A stretch of 64,000 nt of DNA, taken from positions 25,377-89,376 of the forward strand of contig CANQQJ010000009.1 of the NCBI GenBank assembly GCA_947625905.1. The letters run 5' to 3'. The notes below the pieces were generated by a model. That model ran no database searches and was not told the DNA's origin. It saw nothing but the letters and a program-made list of their open reading frames with translations. This document shows positions 35,455 through 44,347 of the stretch, in pieces. Origin of the DNA: an uncultured Clostridia bacterium (GTDB lineage Bacteria > Bacillota > Clostridia > Monoglobales > Monoglobaceae). Within the stretch, counting starts at the first letter, position 1. Every line of letters begins with the position of its first letter. The translations under genes and the position numbers were made by a program.

Positions 35455-35817
35455 TCAACATGAATCCGAAAGCTGTAAACGATCAAATATATCCCTGCAT
35501 ACATTATCAAAATTATTATTTATGTCAGCATTTGTATACCTCAACACAGTCAGACCCAGCGATTTCATATACTCATCTCTGATCAAATCCTTTTTCAGAC
35601 CTTCTTTATCATAATGCTGAGCCCCGTCTAACTCAATAACCAGCTTTTCGGTCACGCAATAAAAATCAACAATATAATCACCGATCACTTTTTGACGATT
35701 AACAGTGATCGGAAGCTTTTTTAGAAAATCATACCAAAGATGTTTTTCCTGCTTAGTCATATCTTTTCTCAATTCTTGAGAATATTGCTTTAAATTTTGA
35801 TTGTACCGTTTGTTCAT
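35455..35817 (-). CDS. DUF559 (Vsr-like endonuclease fold) protein
   Basis: 120 residues. The DUF559 core is clear: NRQKVIGDYIVDFYC, then LVIELDGAQHY and VLRYTNADI, the acidic and Gln/Lys pattern of very-short-patch-repair type nucleases. Such small proteins are widespread, and their function is not established. The start at 35817 (MNKRYNQNLKQY) is preferred. A start at 35877 would read 20 codons out of the flanking repeat. The gene is bracketed by two direct copies of a 115-bp repeat, 19 bases after one and 27 bases before the other, as if carried as a unit. Confidence 0.82.
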   Translation of the reverse strand: MNKRYNQNLKQYSQELRKDMTKQEKHLWYDFLKKLPITVNRQKVIGDYIVDFYCVTEKLVIELDGAQHYDKEGLKKDLIRDEYMKSLGLTVLRYTNADINNNFDNVCRDIFDRLQLSDSC

Positions 35818-35844
35818 TTTACTAAATTTTAATGTGCGGCGTTG

Positions 35845-35959
35845 ACACCTCATCCGACTTTTTGCCCGTTCGGGCAAAAACCCACCTTCCCCTCAAGGGG
35901 AAGGCAAGTGAGGCTTCCCCTTGAGGGGAAGCTGTCTGCGAAGCAGACTGATGAGGTGT
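35845..35959. repeat. 115-bp palindromic repeat, right copy
   Basis: Same length, orientation and ends as 35321-35435. The only differences seen are at the centre (CAAGTGAGG in place of CAAGAAGGG). It ends 23 bases before the stop of the dacF-like gene. A truncated relative with the left end AACACCTCATC lies near 40938-40980. Confidence 0.9.
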
Positions 35960-35982
35960 TACCGATACCCAGATCCTAATTC

Positions 35983-37155
35983 CTATTCCCCATTTACTGC
36001 TTTCTTTATCTTTTCGCTCCAGTTTTTGAAAACGGTGCCGACGTCGTGCCGCAAATCTTTGAAAAACGTGTCCTTTGACGGCTTTACCAGATCTATGTCG
36101 TCGGTTGCAATCAAATTAAAATTGCCGTAGTTCTCGCCGTTGACCGTAACGCTGCCCGTACCCGCGGCGTCGCCCTCATGTATCGGCAGCGCTATATCAT
36201 CGCTGACCTCGGTTTTTATTTCTATTATATCCTCATCGCATACGGGAAAGGTGTAGGTCTTGTCGGGAACGAGGCCGCTGTAGCCGAAAATTCCCTTTCC
36301 CACGGTTATTTTGTCGACCACCGATTCGGTCGTGGTCAGGTCCTTTATATGATACTTTCCGAACATCTCGTTTTGGAGATTCGTGTGGTCGTTCCAATCA
36401 TCGGGGTCGTTGAGCGTAACGCATATAAGCGTCATGCCGTCTCTTGTCACAGCGGTGACGAGACATCGGCCCGCCGCGTTGGTGTAACCCGTCTTAACGC
36501 CCACGCAGCCGTCCAACACGCCCAGCAGCTTGTTGTGGTTCACCATTTCGCGGTTGTAGTCCTTGCCTTCCCACGGCACCGATTTTTCCTTTGTGGCGCA
36601 AACCTGCGCGAATGTCGGGTCCTTGAGCGCCTCGGCTGTTATTATCGCCAGCTCGTGCGCGGTGGTGTAGTGGGTGTCGGACGGCAGACCGTTGGGGTTA
36701 TCGAAATGCGTGTGTGTGAGGCCCATGTCGTTCGCCGCGGTCTCGTTCATCATCTGCACAAATCGGTCGACGCTTCCGCCGATCGCCTCGGCTATCGCGA
36801 CCGCCGCGTCGTTGCCCGACTGGAGCATAAGGCCGTACAGCAGATCCTCCATTGTTATGTGCTCGCCCTTTTCAAGGTACATGCCCGAACCCTCAACGCC
36901 CGAGGCGTTCTCGCTTACCTCAACAACATCGCTCAGCGTGCCGTATTTCGAGGTAAGGTAGCCGGTCATGATCTTGGTCGTGCTTGCCATAGGCAGCTCC
37001 CAGTCGGGATTTTTGGCGTACAGCACCCTGCCGGAGCTCTGCTCGATCACGACCGCGGCTTTAGCGCTGTTGTCCGCGGCGAACGCGGGCGCGGTCAAAT
37101 CAAGCGCGATCATGAGCGCCAAAATAGCGCAAAGGACGATTTTTCGCAGTTTCAT
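35983..37155 (-). CDS. D-alanyl-D-alanine carboxypeptidase (DacF-like, S11 family)
   Basis: 390 residues. Signal peptide of about 27 residues (cleavage after AFA). Penicillin-binding motifs: SxxK as S58-T-T-K61, SGN near 113 (LQSGNDAAV), KTG near 219 (VKTGYTNAAG). A C-terminal PBP5-like domain and a final amphipathic, lysine-rich helix suggest membrane anchoring. Trims pentapeptides of peptidoglycan. DacF relatives in sporeformers act on the cortex, but a vegetative role is equally possible. Confidence 0.92.
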   Translation of the reverse strand: MKLRKIVLCAILALMIALDLTAPAFAADNSAKAAVVIEQSSGRVLYAKNPDWELPMASTTKIMTGYLTSKYGTLSDVVEVSENASGVEGSGMYLEKGEHITMEDLLYGLMLQSGNDAAVAIAEAIGGSVDRFVQMMNETAANDMGLTHTHFDNPNGLPSDTHYTTAHELAIITAEALKDPTFAQVCATKEKSVPWEGKDYNREMVNHNKLLGVLDGCVGVKTGYTNAAGRCLVTAVTRDGMTLICVTLNDPDDWNDHTNLQNEMFGKYHIKDLTTTESVVDKITVGKGIFGYSGLVPDKTYTFPVCDEDIIEIKTEVSDDIALPIHEGDAAGTGSVTVNGENYGNFNLIATDDIDLVKPSKDTFFKDLRHDVGTVFKNWSEKIKKAVNGE

Positions 37156-37218
37156 TTATTTCATCTCCGTATGTTGGTTCTCATTAAATATATTCGGATA
37201 TATCGAAAATATGCGGGT

Positions 37219-39123
37219 TTAGTCCAGCTCGAAGGCGCCTGTGTAAAGCTGATAATACTTGCCTTTTTGCGCTATCAGCTGCTCGTGATTGCCCTTCTCT
37301 ATTATCTGTCCGTGCTCGAGCACGATTATCATATCGGCGTTTCTGACAGTCGAAAGCCTGTGGGCTATAACAAACACCGTTCTGCCCTTCATCAAGCCGT
37401 CCATGCCCTTTTCGATTATTTTTTCGGTTCGGGTGTCGATCGAGCTGGTCGCCTCGTCCAGTATGAGCGCGGGCGGATCGGCCACGGCAGCTCTGGCTAT
37501 CGCGAGCAGCTGTCTCTGGCCTTGGCTCAGGTTCTCGCCGTCGGCCGTCAGCATCGTGTTGTAGCCGTCGGGCAGATGGGTAATGAACCAGTGGGCGTTG
37601 GCGATCTTGGCCGCGTATATGCAGTCTTCATCGGTGGCGTCCAGACGTCCGTATCTGATGTTGTCCATGACCGTGCCGGTGAACAAATGCGTATCCTGCA
37701 GGACCATGCCGAGGGAGCGGCGCAGATCGTCCTTCTTGATTTTGTTTATCGTTATTCCGTCGTAAGTTATCTTGCCGTCGGGCACGTCGTAAAATCTGTT
37801 TATCAGATTGGTTATCGTGGTCTTGCCCGCGCCCGTGGAGCCGACAAACGCTATCTTCTGGCCCGGTTCGGCCACAAGCGAGATGTCTTTTAAAACCGTC
37901 TTTTTGCCGTCATAGCTGAATGTGACGTTTTTGAACTCGACCTCGCCGCGGACCTCGTTGTAGATGACCCTGCCGTCCTTGCCGGGGCGCTTCCACGCCC
38001 AGCGGCCGGTGCGGTGGTTGACCTCGATGATGTTTCCGTCGGGCTCTATCACCACTCTGGCGATGGTCGCCTTGCCGTCGTCGACCTCGGCCTTCTCGTC
38101 GATGACCTGGAATATGCGCTCGGCGCCCGCCATAGCGTTAAGTATGGCGTTGACCTGCTGCGACATCTGGGTTATCGGCTGCGAGAACGAGCGGGTGTAC
38201 TGCAAAAATGCGGTCAGCGAGCCGATCGTCAGCGCGAAGAAGCCCGCGCTTGTGTTTCCGCTGTGTATCGTCAGCGCCGCGCCGACCATGGCGGTCACCG
38301 CGTAGTGCAGATACGACAGATTGCCCATGATCGGGAACAGCACGTTGGCGAAGGTGTTGGCGTTGGCGGACGCGCCGCGCAGCGCCTCGTTTATGTTCGA
38401 GAATTTTTCTTTGGATTTGTCCTCATGGCAGAATACTTTGACGACCTTCTGACCCTCGATCATTTCCTCAACATAGCCGTTGACCGCGCCGATGGCGTTC
38501 TGTTGCTTTCTGAAGAAATAGGCGGAACGCTTTCCGACGAAGCTGATCACAAAAAATATTATAACGAGCATGACCAGAACCAGCAGCGTCAGCACGGGGC
38601 TTATCACGATCATCATTATAAACACCGAAATAACGGTCAAAAAAGATGAGACAAGCTGAGGCACGCTCTGGGACATCATCATTCTGATGGCGTCCGCGTC
38701 GTTGGTGTAGCGGCTCATAACGTCGCCGTGGGTGTGGGTGTCGAAGTATTTGAGCGGGAGCTTCTGCATTTTGCCGAACAGGTCGTTTCTCACGGTGTAC
38801 AGCACACCGCTCGAGACGTTTACCATAATTCGATTATACATCCATGAGGCGAACGCGCCGACTATGTACGCGCCGAGCAGCAGCAGTATATTCAGGAGGA
38901 ACGCCGAAAGCGGCGGGTCCTGGGCTCCGATAAGGGGCACTATGTAGTCGTCGAGTATCGGCTTTAACATATACGTGCCGTAGACGTTGGCGGCGCTTGA
39001 AACTATAACGCCGATGATAACCAGAACCAGCTGCGGCTTGTACTTCGCAAGATACGAAAACAGGCGCGCCGCGGTCTTTTTTGTATTTTTCGGTTTTTTG
39101 AATCCTTTAGGTCCCGGAGGCAT
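37219..39123 (-). CDS. ABC exporter half-transporter, catalytic-site subunit
   Basis: 634 residues: six-helix membrane domain then ATPase. Walker A GSTGAGKTT, signature LSQGQRQLL, Walker B LILDEATSSID and H-loop IAHRLSTV are all canonical. A charged insert (GRWAWKRPGKDGR) precedes the nucleotide-binding domain. The ATG at 39123 is one base after the stop of the partner gene, with AAAGGAG before it. Together the two form a heterodimeric exporter of the LmrCD/BmrCD/TM287-288 type. Substrate unknown. Confidence 0.9.
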   Translation of the reverse strand: MPPGPKGFKKPKNTKKTAARLFSYLAKYKPQLVLVIIGVIVSSAANVYGTYMLKPILDDYIVPLIGAQDPPLSAFLLNILLLLGAYIVGAFASWMYNRIMVNVSSGVLYTVRNDLFGKMQKLPLKYFDTHTHGDVMSRYTNDADAIRMMMSQSVPQLVSSFLTVISVFIMMIVISPVLTLLVLVMLVIIFFVISFVGKRSAYFFRKQQNAIGAVNGYVEEMIEGQKVVKVFCHEDKSKEKFSNINEALRGASANANTFANVLFPIMGNLSYLHYAVTAMVGAALTIHSGNTSAGFFALTIGSLTAFLQYTRSFSQPITQMSQQVNAILNAMAGAERIFQVIDEKAEVDDGKATIARVVIEPDGNIIEVNHRTGRWAWKRPGKDGRVIYNEVRGEVEFKNVTFSYDGKKTVLKDISLVAEPGQKIAFVGSTGAGKTTITNLINRFYDVPDGKITYDGITINKIKKDDLRRSLGMVLQDTHLFTGTVMDNIRYGRLDATDEDCIYAAKIANAHWFITHLPDGYNTMLTADGENLSQGQRQLLAIARAAVADPPALILDEATSSIDTRTEKIIEKGMDGLMKGRTVFVIAHRLSTVRNADMIIVLEHGQIIEKGNHEQLIAQKGKYYQLYTGAFELD

Positions 39124-39124
39124 A

Positions 39125-40855
39125 TCACGCAGCTCCTTTCTGCTGAGACTCGTAGATCTCGCGGTATATGTCACTGCTCTCGAGCAGCTGCTCATGGGTG
39201 CCCTGGGCGCTGATGCGTCCGTTGTCCATGACGATTATCTTGTCGGCGTCCTCGATCGAGCTAATGCGCTGGGCGATGATTATGGTCGTCGTGCCCTTGA
39301 GCTTGGTCTTAAACGCGCTTCTGATTCTCGCGTCGGTCTCGGTATCGACCGCGCTGGTGCTGTCGTCCAGTATTATGATCTTAGGCTTTTTAAGCAGCGC
39401 TCTGGCTATACACAGCCTCTGCTTCTGGCCGCCCGAAACGTTCACGCCGCCCTGACCGAGATCGGTCCTGTAGCCGTCGGGGAAGCCCGATATAAACTCA
39501 TCGGCGCAGGCGTCGCGGCAGGCCTCGCTTATCTGCTCCTGCGTGGCGTGCTCGTCGCCCCAGCGCAGGTTGTCGGCTATGGTGCCGCTGAACAGCACAT
39601 TCTTTTGGAGCACCATCGAGACGTCATTTCTAAGCACATCCAGCTTGTACTCGCGCACGTCGTGGCCGCCGACTATAACGCGGCCCGCGGTCACGTCATA
39701 AAGCCTCGGTATGAGCTGCACGAGCGAACTCTTCGACGAGCCGGTGCCTCCGATAATGCCCACGGTCTCGCCCGACTTGATATCAAGATTAATATGGCGC
39801 ACCGCGCAGTTCATTATGTCGTGCTGATAGCTGAACGCCACGTCCTCGAATCTGATCGAACCGTCGTCGAGGGTCAGCTTCTCATTGTTGTTGTCGTCGT
39901 TTATCTCAAGCTCCTCGTCGAGTATCTCGCAGATACGGTCGCCGCTGGCTTTGGAGTTTACCAGCTGAATGAATATCATCGAGATCATCATCAGCGACAT
40001 CAGTATCTGAGTTACGTAGGTTATGAAGCTTATAAGCTCGCCGGTCTGCATTCCGCCGACGATAACCATATTGCCGCCAAACCAGAGGATCGCCACGATG
40101 CAGGCGTAAATGACCATCTGCATGACCGGCATATTGATTATGATAAGCTTTTCGGCCGATACCTGGGCGTCTCTGACCTCGTTTGTGATCGAATTGAACT
40201 TTTCGTCCTCATAAGTTTCGCGCACGAACGCCTTGACAACGCGTATACCCGCAAGGTCCTCCTGCACAACGCGGTTCAGATCGTCGATCTTTCTGAGCAT
40301 CAGGCGGAACCTGGGCATCGCCTTTACCGCCACGGTGAACACCGTGACGCAGATTATCGGCACCGCCACCGCGAAGATCAGCGCAAGACGCGCGTTAAGC
40401 GAGATCGCCATGAACAGCGCCATAGCGAACATCATGGGCGCGCGGACGCAGGTCCTTATGACCATCATGGTCGACATCTGGATATTGGTTATGTCTGTCG
40501 TGAGACGGGTCAGGAGCGACGATGTGCTGAACTTGTCGATGTTTCCGAACGAAAAGTCCTGTATCTTGTAGAACACCGCCTGCCTGATTGACGCCGCGAA
40601 TCCGGTCGAAGCCATCGAGGCGGTCCTGGCCGCGCCCGCGCCGAAGCACAGGGATACGAGTGCCATAAGCATCATGATAATGCCCGACCTTACCACGTAG
40701 CCGACGTCGGCGTTCGCGATGCCCACGTCAACAATACGCGCCATCATCAGCGGTATGGTGGTTTCCATAGCCACCTCGCCGACAATCAGCAGCGGCGTGA
40801 ACAACGCGAATTTTCTGTCCGCCTTTGACATAAGACGGAGCAATTTTTTTAGCAT
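39125..40855 (-). CDS. ABC exporter half-transporter, degenerate-site subunit
   Basis: 576 residues, six helices plus ATPase. Walker A is GGTGSSKSS. Walker B reads ILDDSTSAVD, with Asp where the catalytic Glu is expected, and the switch region reads IAQR, with Gln for His. This double change is the mark of the degenerate ATP site in heterodimeric exporters, so it pairs with the canonical subunit encoded immediately downstream. First gene of the two-gene operon. Confidence 0.9.
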   Translation of the reverse strand: MLKKLLRLMSKADRKFALFTPLLIVGEVAMETTIPLMMARIVDVGIANADVGYVVRSGIIMMLMALVSLCFGAGAARTASMASTGFAASIRQAVFYKIQDFSFGNIDKFSTSSLLTRLTTDITNIQMSTMMVIRTCVRAPMMFAMALFMAISLNARLALIFAVAVPIICVTVFTVAVKAMPRFRLMLRKIDDLNRVVQEDLAGIRVVKAFVRETYEDEKFNSITNEVRDAQVSAEKLIIINMPVMQMVIYACIVAILWFGGNMVIVGGMQTGELISFITYVTQILMSLMMISMIFIQLVNSKASGDRICEILDEELEINDDNNNEKLTLDDGSIRFEDVAFSYQHDIMNCAVRHINLDIKSGETVGIIGGTGSSKSSLVQLIPRLYDVTAGRVIVGGHDVREYKLDVLRNDVSMVLQKNVLFSGTIADNLRWGDEHATQEQISEACRDACADEFISGFPDGYRTDLGQGGVNVSGGQKQRLCIARALLKKPKIIILDDSTSAVDTETDARIRSAFKTKLKGTTTIIIAQRISSIEDADKIIVMDNGRISAQGTHEQLLESSDIYREIYESQQKGAA

Positions 40856-40865
40856 AATTACACAC

Positions 40866-40980
40866 CTCCGAATGTAGTGATTAGTTATTAGTGAACGTAG
40901 TGATTAGAGATTAGTGAATAGTGAATAGTGATTAGAAGAACACCTCATCAGGCTCGCCCCTTGGGGAGAGGCAAACGCGT
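40866..40980. repeat. Repeat fragments between the ABC exporter and scfB
   Basis: Several direct units of TAGTGATTAGT and GTGAATAGTGAATAG (40876-40935), then an AACACCTCATC end and CCCCTTGGGGAGAGG fragment of the 115-bp palindrome family. No gene seen. Confidence 0.7.
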
Positions 40981-40985
40981 CCTGC

Positions 40986-42365
40986 TTATTCTTCCGCCAG
41001 GGCTGCTTTGGCGTAGAGGCTGCACTCAAGGCGCTTGCGCATCATCTCGCAGCTCAGCCTGTGGGGCTTATTCAAGCTGCCGTTTATCAGGCAGGCGTTG
41101 GCGACGCAGCCGCCGCTGCAGAAAAACTTAGCGAAGCAGTCGCGGCAGTCGGGCTTTGAATAGATATTGCAGTCGGCGAACTCGTTTCTAAGACCGCGGT
41201 CAAGCTCCTTATCGTCGTAAATGCTGCCCATTTTGTATTCATCGGTACCGACGAACTGGTGGCACGGATACACATCGCCGTTCGGCGCGACGGCGATATA
41301 CTCGCAGCCGCAGCCGCAGCCCGAAAGGCGCTTTATAACGCAGGGTCCCTCGTCAAGGTCGATCATAAAATGGAAAAAATTGAATCCGTTTCCCTCTTTT
41401 TTGCGCCTTACGTACTCCCGCGTCAGCGTCTCGTACTCGTCAAAAATACGCGGCAGATCCTCCTCGCGCAGAGAATAATCGGTCTCCTCGGCGCACACCA
41501 CGGGCTCGACCGAGATCTGCTTGAAACCGAGGTCGGCAAGATGCAGCACGTCCTTTGAAAAATCGAGATTGTATCTCGTGAAGGTGCCGCGCACGTAATA
41601 ATTGTCCTGACCGCGGCTCTCTGCGGTCTTTTTGAATATCGGAACTATGCTGTCGTAGCTTCCCGTGCCGTCGGCTCTGTATCTCACGCGGTCGTTTACA
41701 TCTTTTCTGCCGTCTATGCTGAGCACAATATTTCCCATTTCTTTATTTATATACGCGAGTTTTTCTTCATCAAGCAAAATGCCGTTTGTGGTTATCGTAA
41801 AGCGGAATACCTTGTCATACTTCTTTTCAAGCTCTCTCGCGTAACCGACGATCTCCTTTACGGCGTCGAAATTCATCAGCGGTTCGCCGCCGAAAAAATC
41901 AACCTCAAGGTTGCGGCGGCTGCCCGAATTAGCAACCAGATAGTCCATCGCGCGCTTTCCGGTCTCGGCGCTCATCAGCTCGCGGCGTCCCGAATGGTAC
42001 TCGCCTTCCTCGGCGAAGCAATATTTGCAGCGCAGGTTGCAGTCGTGGCTTATATGTAAACACATCGCCTTTACAGGCGCGTTTCTTTTAAGCTCCTTGT
42101 TATATTCAAAATCGTCCTCCGCCCAGAGCATTCCGTTGTTTTTCAGCTCGGCTATGTCCTCGATGACGTCCCAAACGTCCTCGGAATCGTACTCTTTTCT
42201 GAACTCTCCAGCCGCTTTGAACTTAGCCTCGTCGCTCTCTGGATCGAGACCTTTGACATCAAGAAAATTGAGCACGTCATAGCTCAGCTTGTCCAGCTCG
42301 TGGACGCAGCCGCTGTTCACGTCAAGGGCGATGTATTTGTCAAACATTTCAAAAGTATGAAGCAT
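40986..42365 (-). CDS. scfB: SCIFF peptide radical SAM maturase (thioether-forming)
   Basis: 459 residues. N-terminal peptide-binding region (RRE-like), radical-SAM motif CNLRCKYC near residue 110, GGEPLMN near 163, and a SPASM domain with repeated cysteines (SGCGCGCEYIAVAPNGDVYPCHQFVG, then CRDCFAKFFCSGGCVANAC). It forms thioether bonds in the SCIFF peptide encoded 101 bases upstream. Length and layout match the clostridial family. Biological role of the product is unknown. Confidence 0.95.
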   Translation of the reverse strand: MLHTFEMFDKYIALDVNSGCVHELDKLSYDVLNFLDVKGLDPESDEAKFKAAGEFRKEYDSEDVWDVIEDIAELKNNGMLWAEDDFEYNKELKRNAPVKAMCLHISHDCNLRCKYCFAEEGEYHSGRRELMSAETGKRAMDYLVANSGSRRNLEVDFFGGEPLMNFDAVKEIVGYARELEKKYDKVFRFTITTNGILLDEEKLAYINKEMGNIVLSIDGRKDVNDRVRYRADGTGSYDSIVPIFKKTAESRGQDNYYVRGTFTRYNLDFSKDVLHLADLGFKQISVEPVVCAEETDYSLREEDLPRIFDEYETLTREYVRRKKEGNGFNFFHFMIDLDEGPCVIKRLSGCGCGCEYIAVAPNGDVYPCHQFVGTDEYKMGSIYDDKELDRGLRNEFADCNIYSKPDCRDCFAKFFCSGGCVANACLINGSLNKPHRLSCEMMRKRLECSLYAKAALAEE

Positions 42366-42406
42366 ATTTATTCTCCTAAGTTAATTTGTCAAGATTATAG
42401 TAAAAC

Positions 42407-42433
42407 GGGCGCCACACTGTGTGTGAGCGCCCG
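42407..42433 (-). terminator. Hairpin between SCIFF peptide and its maturase
   Basis: On the minus strand GGGCGC...GCGCCC with an inner ACAC/GTGT stem, followed by GTTTTA. Probably a partial terminator that makes precursor mRNA more abundant than maturase mRNA. Confidence 0.6.
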
Positions 42434-42466
42434 GGCGTTTAAACTTCCGCTCGGAAATTTAAATAT

Positions 42467-42619
42467 TTATCTTTCCTCGTTCTCGCACTTCTGATTTGCA
42501 ACGGTGCACGAGGTCTTGCAGGCCGACTGGCACGAGGTCTGGCACTCGCCGCAGCCGCCTTTGCACGCGCTCTCCTTGAGCGTGGCGCTGTTTAACGTCT
42601 TGATTCTTTGAACTTTCAT
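42467..42619 (-). CDS. scfA: SCIFF (six cysteines in forty-five residues) ribosomal peptide
   Basis: 50 residues, MKVQRIKTLNSATLKESACK..., then the hallmark core CGECQTSCQSACKTSC followed by TVANQ and one more Cys. Cysteines are at 19, 23, 26, 30, 34, 38 and 45, so there is one in addition to the usual six. Ribosome site AAGGAGAGATC before the ATG. It is the substrate of the radical-SAM maturase downstream and is close to universal in Clostridia, which supports the taxonomic reading. Too short for routine calling. Confidence 0.95.
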   Translation of the reverse strand: MKVQRIKTLNSATLKESACKGGCGECQTSCQSACKTSCTVANQKCENEER

Positions 42620-42651
42620 TAGTGATCTCTCCTTATGCTTAAATTATATTT

Positions 42652-43083
42652 CTACTTGCGTTTTCTTTTTCTGCTTTTGCGTCCCGCTATATTGATCCCC
42701 GCAACGCCGCCGAGTCCGCCGAGCGCCGCCGCGATCGCGAGATCGGCGATGAGCTCGGGCGTGAAACCGACAGAAGATCCGAACATCAGTCCCGCGGCCA
42801 GGGTAATTGCCGAATACAGCAAACCGGCCGCGGCGCCTATAAGCAAACCGTTTTTTTGATTCTTAGCGGCCGCCTTGAATCCCGCTGCGAACATCGACGC
42901 CGCCGATATGAGAATGATCAGAATATTCATCACATGCTCGGGAATGTCGTAAAACACCGCCGCGGCCGAAATTATGAGCAGCGCGGCGATCGCTCCGCCC
43001 AAGCCGAATATCAGACCAACGGCGACAGCCGCGATCGGGCTTCCTCCCGCCGTTTCTTTTGCATGAATTACCTCGCCCGCCAT
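42652..43083 (-). CDS. TIGR04086 family membrane protein
   Basis: 143 residues, four hydrophobic segments rich in Gly and Ala, ending in a basic tail (GRKSRKRKRK). Matches the TIGR04086/YrzE-type family that regularly sits between yajC and the SCIFF genes in Clostridia, as here. Function unknown. Located 32 bases upstream of scfA and probably co-transcribed with it. Confidence 0.8.
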   Translation of the reverse strand: MAGEVIHAKETAGGSPIAAVAVGLIFGLGGAIAALLIISAAAVFYDIPEHVMNILIILISAASMFAAGFKAAAKNQKNGLLIGAAAGLLYSAITLAAGLMFGSSVGFTPELIADLAIAAALGGLGGVAGINIAGRKSRKRKRK

Positions 43084-43273
43084 ATAAGCACACCTCGCAA
43101 TAATTTATTTTGGTAAATTATATGCGGGGTTTGGGCGGGATATTCCGACGGGCGGATGATATCCGCCCCTACGGTGAGAGGGTTATGACATACTCATTCC
43201 GAAACCCCTCTCCGCCTGCTTCGCAGGCACCTCTCCCTAAGGGGCGAGGCTGACGTGCGGATGATATCCGCCC
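43084..43273. repeat. Palindromic repeats between yajC and the TIGR04086 gene
   Basis: Two GGGCGGAT-GAT-ATCCGCCCCTAC palindromes (43149-43172 and 43255-43276) flank a CTCTCCGCCTGCTTCGCAGG hairpin and CTCCCTAAGGGGCGAG (about 43206-43248). The second palindrome extends into the stop codon of yajC. Confidence 0.8.
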
Positions 43274-43687
43274 CTACGAATTTGTTTTTTCGAGGTTAAT
43301 ACCGGGTTTATCGTCGGCTTTTTGTTCCGCTTTTTCCTCGGGTTTTTCTTCAGCTTTCGGTTCGGGCTTTGAAGAACCTTCCTTTATAAGCCGCGAGATG
43401 GCGCTCTTCTCGATAGTCACGTATGACTTCGTTGTGCCCGTGCCTGTTTCGAGAACAAAAAGGTTGTCCTTTATCTTCGTGATCTTTCCGTGGATACCGC
43501 CGATCGAAGCGACCTCGTCGCCCATCTTAAGGTTTGAGATCATCTGCTGGAGAGCCTTTTCCTTTTTCTTCTGAGGTCTTATCAAAACAAAATAGAAAAC
43601 GACCAGTATAAGAACCAGCATTATGATCATTGAATAAGAACCGCCCGGGGCTCCCGCCGCTCCGTTTGCGGCATATGCTGTCATCAT
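43274..43687 (-). CDS. yajC: Preprotein translocase subunit YajC
   Basis: 137 residues. One membrane helix (MIIMLVLILVVFYFVLI) followed by RPQKKKEKALQQMISNLKMGDEV and the SIGGIHGKI motif, as in YajC, the accessory subunit of SecDF. The C-terminal 35 residues are a Lys/Glu/Pro-rich tail (PKAEEKPEEKAEQKADDKP). The TAG stop lies in the GTAGGGG end of a repeat, so the original C-terminus may have been altered by repeat arrival. Confidence 0.9.
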   Translation of the reverse strand: MMTAYAANGAAGAPGGSYSMIIMLVLILVVFYFVLIRPQKKKEKALQQMISNLKMGDEVASIGGIHGKITKIKDNLFVLETGTGTTKSYVTIEKSAISRLIKEGSSKPEPKAEEKPEEKAEQKADDKPGINLEKTNS

Positions 43688-43787
43688 TTTTGTACCTCCT
43701 TACAAAGTATATCAGTTTAATTATAACTCCGCAGCCAAAATAATGCAAGTGTTTTTTTTAATTATTTAATAAAATTATCAAAATATA

Positions 43788-43833
43788 TTGACATCGCGTT
43801 TTTGGTTTGCTAAAATTAAGCTGCTTAATTATT
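43788..43833 (+). promoter_or_regulatory. Promoter and palindromic operator of the marR efflux operon
   Basis: TTGACA (43788-43793), 17 bases, TAAAAT (43811-43816). Immediately downstream are TTAAGCTGCTTAA and CTTAATTATTAAG, two overlapping inverted repeats, a likely autoregulatory site for the MarR protein. Confidence 0.65.
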
Positions 43834-43864
43834 AAGTTTGTTAAATTTAAAGGGATGTGGAAGC

Positions 43865-44347
43865 ATGAAGCATATAACGCTTTGCGCCGAAAGCAACGAC
43901 GGCGTGAATATTATTTTTGAGAATCTGAAAACGGCCATGGAAAACATGGTGAGAGAGCTGCCTATCAACAACAAGGAGCTTTTGATCCTCAAATCCATTA
44001 TGGACAGCGAGGACATAACCTCGGCGGAGATCAGCGAGATGTTCTCGGTCTCAAAAGCCGCGGTGTCTCAGTTCGTGTCGTCGCTGGAAAACCGCGGCTA
44101 TTTGAAGCGCAGACTGAGCGACAAAGACAGACGCAGGATATATTTTGACATAACCGACACGGGCAGGGAGCTTGTGCGCATGACCGATGAATATATAGCG
44201 GGCAGCATTAATATCGTTAAAGAGAATCTTGGCGAGAAAGATTACAAGACCATGACCGAGCTTCTGAAAAAAACAACAAAAATTCTGGCCGAAATATCCG
44301 GAGACAAACGATATATTCCGGCAAGCGGGGCGGCGAACATAAAATGA
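43865..44347 (+). CDS. MarR family transcriptional regulator
   Basis: 160 residues. Winged helix-turn-helix with the recognition region SAEISEMFSVSKAAVSQFVSSLENRGYLKRR (about 59-89) and the wing SDKDRRRIYFDITDTG. First gene of an operon with a membrane-fusion protein, an ABC ATPase and an FtsX-type permease, and overlaps the next gene by 4 bases. It probably represses its own operon through the palindromes at 43813-43833. The ligand is unknown. An upstream start at 43838 lacks a ribosome site. Confidence 0.9.
   Translation: MKHITLCAESNDGVNIIFENLKTAMENMVRELPINNKELLILKSIMDSEDITSAEISEMFSVSKAAVSQFVSSLENRGYLKRRLSDKDRRRIYFDITDTGRELVRMTDEYIAGSINIVKENLGEKDYKTMTELLKKTTKILAEISGDKRYIPASGAANIK

Noticed and set aside
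36178..37893. Plus-strand open frame of 571 codons
   Set aside because: It crosses the boundary of the carboxypeptidase and ABC genes on the other strand and has no motif, so it is a shadow frame.
38987..40591. Plus-strand open frame of 534 codons opposite the ABC exporter
   Set aside because: Shadow of two well-supported ABC genes, rich in His, Arg and Asp, with no domain.
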